From contig CM046878.1 of assembly GCA_025667525.1 (NCBI GenBank), forward strand, positions 80,868,196 through 80,932,195: a DNA stretch of 64,000 nucleotides. Reading direction: 5' to 3'. Below the pieces are notes generated by a model, which was not told where the DNA came from, searched no databases, and saw only the letters and a program-made list of their open reading frames with translations. Below, in pieces: positions 57,660-64,000 of the stretch (position 1 is the stretch's first letter; the number at the start of each line of letters is the position of its first letter). Both the position numbers and the translations under genes were made by a program. The DNA comes from Glebionis coronaria (lineage: Eukaryota > Streptophyta > Magnoliopsida > Asterales > Asteraceae).

Positions 57660-59220
57660 ATTAGTAGTATTGAACTTAATCAAGTATTCAAAAAATTACG
57701 ATCACGCAGACCAACGCGAATGGACGTACCATAGCTGCGTACGAAAGATAGAAATTGGTTTCAAACGTGCGAACCAACGCGGATGGGTCTTGCCATAACC
57801 GCGAATTGTCACATAGTATAAGACGTACCTGAACTAACTTATTGGATGAGCTATGCCATTACGTGCGGCGTACTGCTACTACCATAAGGACGGTCAAAGT
57901 TTTGACAAAAATGTGGTTAGACGTGCATAGTGTGTCTTTTGCAAGTCCATCATGAGTCATGTGGTTTGCGTAACTTACTACCACGTCTTGATAGCAAGGT
58001 GTCTAACAAGGATACATGATCCATGGTCGTTGGGTTTGCAACCCTCTTACACGACAAGTTGAATTATTAGGTTCACTCAATCCTCTTATTCCGCTTGGGA
58101 ACGATAAGTACATGTACGTCCGTAGGCAGAAGATATCCGAGTGTACGGACTAGCACGGATGGACGTACCATGACCGCGAATGATAAACATATTTAAAAAA
58201 TATATGTAATATATCTTACCGATTTAAAAGATATATATAATAAAAAATATCGGAATATATCCTAAAGAATATCTTGTAGTAATTTAAATGATATGTGTAA
58301 TATCCGTTATTAATATAAACAATATATCCGAACATGCGGATTAATATGGAAGACGCAACTCATGACCGCAGTGAAAAAAAATAAAATAAAATATAACCGA
58401 GTATACGGACGAGCACGGCTGGACATACCATGACCGCGAATAAAAAATAAAATAATTATTGAATGTGCAGATGAGTGCGGATGGACAAGCCATGACCACG
58501 AATCACGATATTAATACTCGGGCCGTGACATATACGGAAAATGTATTTAATCGAATCAAAAGATATATGTAAAATCTCCTTGCTAATTTAAAAGATATAT
58601 GTAATATCTTTGATTAATATATAAAAAATATTGATAGTATATTTTCTGAATTTAAAAGATATAGGTAGTATATTGTTACCTAAAAAAATGAAGATATATT
58701 GGTATAAATTTAAAAGATCGCGTTATATTTTATTAACATAAATAATATTTTTGGACGTACGGACTAACATAAAAGGACGCGGCTCATAACCGCACAGAAA
58801 AAACAAATTAAGTCCGGACATATGGACCATCATGGATAGACAGGTCATGCCCGAAAAAAGAAAAATACAAAATGTACATGAAGTTATTCCGTGGAAGATT
58901 AATGATAATGATATAGTGGTAGATTATGTACGTACCCCATATTTTTTTTTGATGAAGTGTATAAGAATGAATATTTGATATAGTACTTATGGCAATACTA
59001 AAATGTATCAAGGTATTAATGATTTATCCAAACTTTTTGAATAAAATATTTCTTTAGTTTTCGCATGAAAAAACAAAATGGGAAAAAAACTTTTAATTAT
59101 AGGTCCGGGCGTACGAAATAGCATGAATGAACGTACCATGACTGCGACTAAAAAATAAAATAGGTCTGAACGTGCGAACTAGCGTGGATGGCCAAAGCCA
59201 GATAACCGCGGACATCGAAA
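57660..59220 (-). repeat. Dispersed ~40-bp repeat family with AT-rich spacers
   Basis: About ten degenerate units at 57.70, 57.77, 58.15, 58.34, 58.40, 58.47, 58.76, 58.82, 59.11 and 59.18 kb. The core is GGATGGACGTACCATGACCG, a short inverted repeat (CGG-ATGG / CCAT-..CCG) around ACGTA. Between units, TTAAAAGATATATGTAATAT-like words recur at least six times (58.20-58.71 kb). Confidence 0.8.
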
Positions 59221-59898
59221 AATGAAATATATGTTCACACAAATAGAGTATCACGAAAGGATGGGTAAATAAGTATTGTAGCCCATATCCGTGAATCAGG
59301 GAAAAAATATGTCTCGAACTATAGCACGATACGGTATAATATGTGAAAAATATATATGTTGTCATATACTAGAGTACCTCGCAGCCCAAAAATAATATAC
59401 GCCTGCCGTTATTATCACAAAAGATAACATACATGTGTATCTCGTTTACGTTATTGACAAACATATATATGGGAGTGATCATGGTATCAATTTACAAGAT
59501 GGATAGATATCATATCAATAAGCATAAAAGATATTTTAGTAAGATGTATATATATGCTATCATCAAAAGAATACTTGCACAAGTTTACATCAGTAAGTTA
59601 GGAGCCACATGTGGAACAATTTACACAGTTTTTTTATGCATATATCGTTACACATATTTTTGGATGTTCACAAATTATACTTTTTTTTAGATGCAGTCTA
59701 AACGGATGTAAGCGCATACTAAACATAGATATGAAAAAACAAATCTGACATAGATAGAATAAGCGTATTCGCATGGCAGCAGATTCCACAATGCATAATG
59801 GTAAAAAACAAAGTACGAGAGTGATAGAATTACCGACTTTCATCGTGGATCTTTTGCTTTTCAATAATATGAGAACACAAAACACAGTTTAGTCGTGG

Positions 59899-59916
59899 TC
59901 CCACGGATGGCGCCAA
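59899..59916 (-). promoter_or_regulatory. Primer binding site of the 5.3-kb element
   Basis: Minus strand TTGGCGCCATCCGTGGGA two bases from the LTR end, resembling the TGGCGCCGTCTGTGGGA-type sites of some plant gypsy elements. Confidence 0.7.
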
Positions 59917-59918
59917 CT

Positions 59919-60447
59919 TGTTGGAGCATAGTTTGGTTGGGCCGGTTCGACGACTCTCCTGGGCCGTTCGTCGCCTTCCCGGGCGCTGAGTAATGCTGCA
60001 AACAATAAAGAACCGGTTAGACGTGGACCCGAGGCCGTAGCCCCGGGGTCCACCTCCGACGGTCAAGTTAGTATCGGTGCGATATATTGTAAAAAAGGTT
60101 TAGCTGAGAGTGATAACCTGATTTATAATGAGACCCCTACCCTTGTATTTATAGATTAGGGTTTCTTGAAGGGTAAGTTAGGTATGTGTAGGCCGCGGGC
60201 CTGTCCGGCCGGGTCGACTCCAGACTATACGTCGACATGTCCCCCAGTCTAGTATGATATGGTCCTTGATCATGTTATGCTAGACTTATTCATGTATCAC
60301 GCTTACTAAACAACCGCGTGTGGCTTGCTGCTAGGACATCCTCGTGGGTCGTCCGTAACATATGGCTCTACTCGTAATAGGCTTCCTTCAGCAAAAAGAT
60401 AATGTGTTGGGATTGTGAATAGTGAGCATAGCCACTATACGTCATCA
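59919..60447 (-). repeat. 5' LTR of the 5.3-kb element
   Basis: 529 bp, the same length as its partner. On the minus strand it starts TGATGACGTATAGTGGC and ends CTATGCTCCAACA. Confidence 0.95.
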
Positions 60448-60501
60448 ATACCCACTTTTACGCCTTTTTCCTAAAGGGTAGTAAAACACTACAATCATTT
60501 T

Positions 60502-60518
60502 TGGCGTCGCTGCCGGGG
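60502..60518 (+). promoter_or_regulatory. Primer binding site, tRNA-Asp type (Athila-like)
   Basis: TGGCGTCGCTGCCGGGG, close to the Athila primer site TGGCGCCGTTGCCGGGG, four bases after the inferred LTR end (CAATCA, 60492-60497). Confidence 0.8.
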
Positions 60519-61243
60519 AGGCGTGTTGTGTTTTGATTTGACCAAATTTTGTTTTTATATTAGCCATAATAACTATTTGTGTGATTAGCACCCTAATCTT
60601 ACGTATTATCGGTTTTTCTTTTTCTGTGTGAATATTATTACTATATTGTATACGTAAAACAATAAATTCACAAGTACTCCAAAAGTGTGAAAACACAACC
60701 TTGATTCGGGATTTCATTACTCGATCATTGTATTCGAATCTCAAACAAAGAAAAAAGGCAAAATAGATAATTACTTTCGTGAAACTTAATTTTGAAAAAC
60801 ACAAACTATAAGGTGGGTATAAGGCGGGTGTTATAAAATACACCCTAAAGAAAAAGGCTCTTAAGTGCTTCCCACCGCCTCGTTTCTCCGCTTGCTTGTG
60901 CGTGTTTAGATAAAAAGGGCTAATCGAGGGTTTGCCAACCAAAGTATTATCTACGTATCTATATTTTCTTGATTTCAATTGATTAAACCCTCTTGAACGT
61001 TTTGGTGTTCCACCAACGTTCTAAAGTCATCGAAGCCGTTCACTTCACGTGATCATTTTCATTCCTTGAGGCTCCTTTAATCGAGAGATTTGATTTGAGG
61101 AGAGATTTGTAGATTTGTGTCTACGTAATACATCACAAAAATCCAAAAAAAGTAAAAAACAATCAAAAACACAAAAAAATTGGAAAAAGTAAAAACACCA
61201 AAAAGAATCTTCTTTGCTCAACCCCACGTTGTACGTGGCGTTT
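60519..61243 (+). other. Leader between primer site and gag of the Athila-like element
   Basis: About 725 bp without coding sequence on the plus strand. The 177-codon minus-strand frame crossing its first part has no recognisable domain. Confidence 0.5.
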
Positions 61244-61507
61244 ATGCAAACTCGTAATCAAGCAAGACGTGCACGTAAACATAGAAACCGAAAGGAAACT
61301 ACACCTAACCATTCTAGTGAGGAGTCTCCTATTTACGAACCCATTGTAGAACAAGAAGCAACCATGGCTAATCGTACTATGATGGAGTTACTTCAAGCAC
61401 CCACCGAGGGTTATGGAGAGGCTATTGTGATTCCCGAAATCCTTGCGGAGAATTTCGAGGTTAAGATAGTTTTGTGCACTCACCTAATTGAAAGGAATTT
61501 TAATTAG
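61244..61507 (+). pseudogene. Athila-like gag N-terminus fused to an LTR remnant
   Basis: From ATG 61244: 'MQTRNQARRARKHRNRK', then 'MANRTMMELLQAPTEGYGEA' and 'IVIPEILAENFEVK', the standard N-terminus of gag in Athila-type plant elements. At about 61464 it changes to the SIRE-like LTR tail and stops at 61505-61507. The joint shares only AAG/AAAG, consistent with a non-homologous deletion. Confidence 0.8.
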
Positions 61508-61553
61508 GAGATAAATCGATGAGAAACTATTCAACCCCCTTCTAGTTTCTACA
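61465..61553 (+). repeat. Remnant of the SIRE-like 3' LTR
   Basis: Matches the last ~100 bp of 43944-45597 (GATAGTTTTGTGCACTCACC onward) and ends TTTCTACA next to the CCTCT duplication. The long C run of the 5' copy is only CCCCC here. Confidence 0.85.
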
Positions 61554-64000
61554 CCTCTGTTTTTTAATAGAACCATACATCAGTCGTATTATGCATGTGA
61601 TTACAATATCCCCTACTAGACCTACGCAAATGGGTTATACTCCTAGTACTTTTCCAAATCCAATACAACCTGGATTGGCCCATCTCAATCTCGTCCTACT
61701 ATTACACCTATATAAAGAGGATTTTTAGGTCCAACTCCAGGTCAGGCCCATGTTGTCTAGCCAGCTACTTCACATGACCCATTTACTGATTTTGGCCCAT
61801 CTGGCCCACCTGCCTATACTATCGACCCACTACATGGTACTTGGGGACCTCATATTGTATATGTACCGTGTGTTGATCAAGCCACTACTCTTCCAAAAGC
61901 GTGCAATGCTATGATGGTTCAAGACTACGATGACTCCGGTTGGTACATGGATATCGGCGCTACATCACATTTTGCATCGGAATCAAGTAACTTACTTTTA
62001 TTTCTAATAAAAGCACAATATCGTCTATATTAGTTGGTAATGGAAATTCTATTCTCGCATTAATTCCGGTCATAACATGTTGTGCATCCTTGATGGACAT
62101 CTCCACTTACATAACGTACTTGTAACTACTAATATGATACAAGAATCTTAAATGTGTTGCCAATTTACAGGCGATAATAATTGTTCAGTTAGATTTGATC
62201 CTTTTGGTTTTTTTGTGAAGGATCTATGGACCCACCACCTGCTATCAGATGTAATATAAATGGAGACTTATACCCTGTCTCACCTACCACCTCATCTCCT
62301 ACATTTCTTTTTCCACTAGTTAATCTACATGGCACCAACATCTTGGTCACGCTACACATGGAGTATTTCATTTTTTAGTTTAAAATAAAATGATTGAGTG
62401 TAATAAAACAAAGCCTACAACTTTGTGTCATGATTGACATATTGGCAAGCACGTTAGACTACTATTTTCACTTTCCAATTCTCAGGTTGAGAATATGTTT
62501 GGTATTGTACATTCGGATATTTAGACTTCACCAATACGAAGTGTTAGTGATTTTAAATACTATGTGCTTTTATTGGACCATTTCACACATCTTTTCCGGT
62601 TTATCCATTACATAAGAAAATTGAAATGTTTGATATATTTTACATTTTTGTATGTATGTGAAAACCCAATTCCAAACCAAAATAAAGTCCTTCCAACGTG
62701 ACCATGTTTTGTTCAAAACAAATGTGACCATGGTGGTGAATATGACAACCATCACTTTCATTCCCTTTTTAACACCCATGGCATCCAATTCGGATTCTCT
62801 TCCCCTAAAACCTCTCAAGAAAATGACAAATCAAAACAAATATTACGCTCTATTAACAAAATCATACGTACCCTCTTATTTCAAGAAAACCTTCCCCCAC
62901 AATTTTGGGTCGAGGCATTACACATGGTCACACATCTACTAAACATGTTACCCTCCATCTCTATTGATAATGAAATCCCTTTTAGGAAACTATTCAACAA
63001 CCACCCTCTTATACCCATCTTCGCACCTTTGGATGCCTATGTTATCCACACATATACATAAAACCACAAACTTGAACAACGCTCAACCTCGTTTTTCTTT
63101 GTTACCCCACTCAACATCACGAATTTCAATGCCTCGATCTCATAATGAACAAAGTCATCGTATCAAGACATGTTACTTTTGATGATAATGTTTTTCCATA
63201 TGGCACCACCAACCTACTACAATCAAACGCATGCCAATTTCTTGACACAAATGATGAACCTTCACCAATTTCACTTAGACTCTTAACCACACCAAACAAT
63301 ACATAGCACGTTGGAACACAACACCGAGACTCATGACATGATTGATAGCCGATTTTTCAAATCTAATCAGCTACCCACATCGGCCCCACTACCTCCAGAA
63401 CCCACCACCAATACCCGACCTAAAACCAACAACCATTGACGCAACAACCTAACAACGAGATCCGACCAACCTAAACTCACCCCATGGTCACTTGCTTAAA
63501 GGTTGAAACTGTTCAACCAAATTCAAAGTACTCACTTCATGTTTCCGCACCTTCACCTATTCCTCACTCACATATATATACGCCCTTCGTGACCCATATT
63601 GGCAACATGCTATTCTAGGCGAATATAATGCTCTTATTAGTAACGGTATGTAGGTTCTTGTTCCTCGATCACAAAATGTTAATGTACTTCGATCTATGTG
63701 GTTATTTAAACATAAATTTCATGTAGATGGCTCTTTAAGTAGGTACAAGGTGCGCCTCGTTCTTAATGGGCGTAGTCAGCAACAAGGTATTGATTGTGAC
63801 GATACATTCAGTCCGGTTTGTAAATGAAACTATTGCACTAAAACAATATTTACATTTTAATCACGCTTAACATTTTGTTAATGACAAAAAGTCAAACATA
63901 TATTGATGTTTATATTACAAGAAACACATAATTCTTTTTAATCCGTAAACTTATGTTCTAAACTTTTATAAAAAGTTTATATATATACTTTAGATGTAAA
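61554..64000 (+). pseudogene. Copia element copy B, right part
   Basis: Continuation of 42857-43938, parallel to 8860-11332 of copy A. Protease-like 'SGWYMDIGATSHFAS' at about 61940 (again D-I-G-A), integrase pieces 62390-63180, and RT start 63484-63828. RT has an extra stop (TAG for Trp in 'NGM*VL') and ends 'FSPVCK*' exactly as in copy A. The sequence then runs off the right edge in the shared AT-rich tail. Confidence 0.85.

Larger units (their letters stand above)
55139..60447 (-). mobile_element. 5.3-kb non-autonomous LTR retrotransposon
   Basis: Two 529-bp LTRs (55139-55667 and 59919-60447; about 18 differences by hand count) and target duplication ATACC (55134-55138 and 60448-60452). 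A minus-strand primer-like site TTGGCGCCATCCGTGGGA lies inside the right LTR (59899-59916), and a polypurine run CTGGGGGGACA inside the left LTR (55668-55678), so transcription runs on the minus strand. The 4.25-kb interior has no gag-pol; it holds two tandem or dispersed hairpin repeat families. It is a LARD-type element that must use another element's proteins. Confidence 0.9.
51127..61464 (+). mobile_element. Athila-like Ty3/gypsy element, truncated
   Basis: Inferred 5' LTR 51127-60497 (about 4 kb without the 5.3-kb insertion inside it), primer site 60502-60518, leader, then gag N-terminus cut at about 61464. The LTR start is placed at TGATGAGACT, where the outer element's frame breaks off; these bases form an inverted repeat with AGTCTCATCA at 51149-51158. 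The right end is missing, so no target duplication can be checked. The LTR length is long for Athila, so the left boundary is tentative. Confidence 0.6.
43944..61553 (+). mobile_element. SIRE-like copia-type element with nested insertions
   Basis: Inserted in copia copy B with target duplication CCTCT (43939-43943 and 61554-61558). The 5' LTR is complete (43944-45597). The primer site and three internal frames follow, then an Athila-like element begins at about 51127. At the right, only the last ~90 bp of the 3' LTR remain (61465-61553), fused to Athila-like gag. So a deletion removed the rest of the outer element, the end of the inner one and most of the 3' LTR. The LTR end is homologous to that at 12.2 kb, which is followed by SIRE-like gag; the family call rests on that link. 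Confidence 0.8.

Noticed and set aside
59830..60066. 78-codon minus-strand frame
   Set aside because: Spans the LTR and primer site of the 5.3-kb element; no domain.
43944..61553. One giant 17.6-kb retrotransposon
   Set aside because: It contains two other elements with their own primer sites, and one with its own target duplication; the 3' LTR is only a remnant.

Overview
This looks like repeat-rich, AT-rich nuclear DNA from a plant. The clear signals are Ty1/copia and Ty3/gypsy LTR retrotransposons primed by tRNA-like binding sites, PIF/Harbinger, hAT, Mutator-like and CACTA-type DNA transposons, a U6 snRNA-like sequence, and one intron-containing host gene with a plant-type RNase P Rpr2/Rpp21 domain. 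The retroelement families resemble those common in Asteraceae; that placement is inference. Almost every long open frame belongs to mobile DNA or lies inside a tandem repeat.

Layout. (1) 1-11.3 kb: a decayed copia element (copy A), split by an antisense gypsy chromovirus of 8.3 kb that carries three LTRs and sits in a perfect 5-bp target duplication. (2) 11.4-14.3 kb: an antisense U6-like sequence, the LTR end, primer site and gag start of a SIRE-like copia element, a long GA tract, and a glycoside-hydrolase-17-like relic on the minus strand. (3) 15.5-22 kb: hAT-type MITEs with 8-bp duplications, a Harbinger element with a twice-nonsense transposase, and a Mutator-type element with ~190-bp terminal repeats. 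(4) 23-25.3 kb: the only recognisable single-copy host gene, an Rpp21-domain protein in two exons with an apparent one-base frameshift. (5) 25.7-35.4 kb: another hAT-type MITE, a Harbinger element with an intact 430-residue transposase, a GATC-rich foldback element, a CACTA-type end inside an F-box pseudogene, and a Harbinger MITE. (6) 36.5-42.8 kb: tandem GH17-like pseudogene pieces, a 1.7-kb Mutator-type foldback element built of a 20-bp satellite that reverses orientation in its middle, and a triplicated 180-bp repeat. (7) 42.9-64 kb: copia copy B, interrupted by a four-level nest: copia, then a SIRE-like element with 1654-bp LTR, then an Athila-like gypsy element, then a 5.3-kb minus-strand LTR element with no recognisable polyprotein.

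The most unusual signals lie in that last nest and in the Mutator-type foldback. The 5.3-kb element holds a ~1.4-kb tandem array of 37-bp units, each an inverted repeat whose stem bases change in compensating pairs. The SIRE-like element carries four copies of a palindromic module, one just upstream of its LTR TATA box and one ahead of each internal reading frame. These are read directly from the sequence; their functions are inference.

The host gene and the intact Harbinger transposase are the only loci here that might still make near-complete proteins. No operon-like or cooperating gene set is visible; the region is a stack of insertions of different ages.
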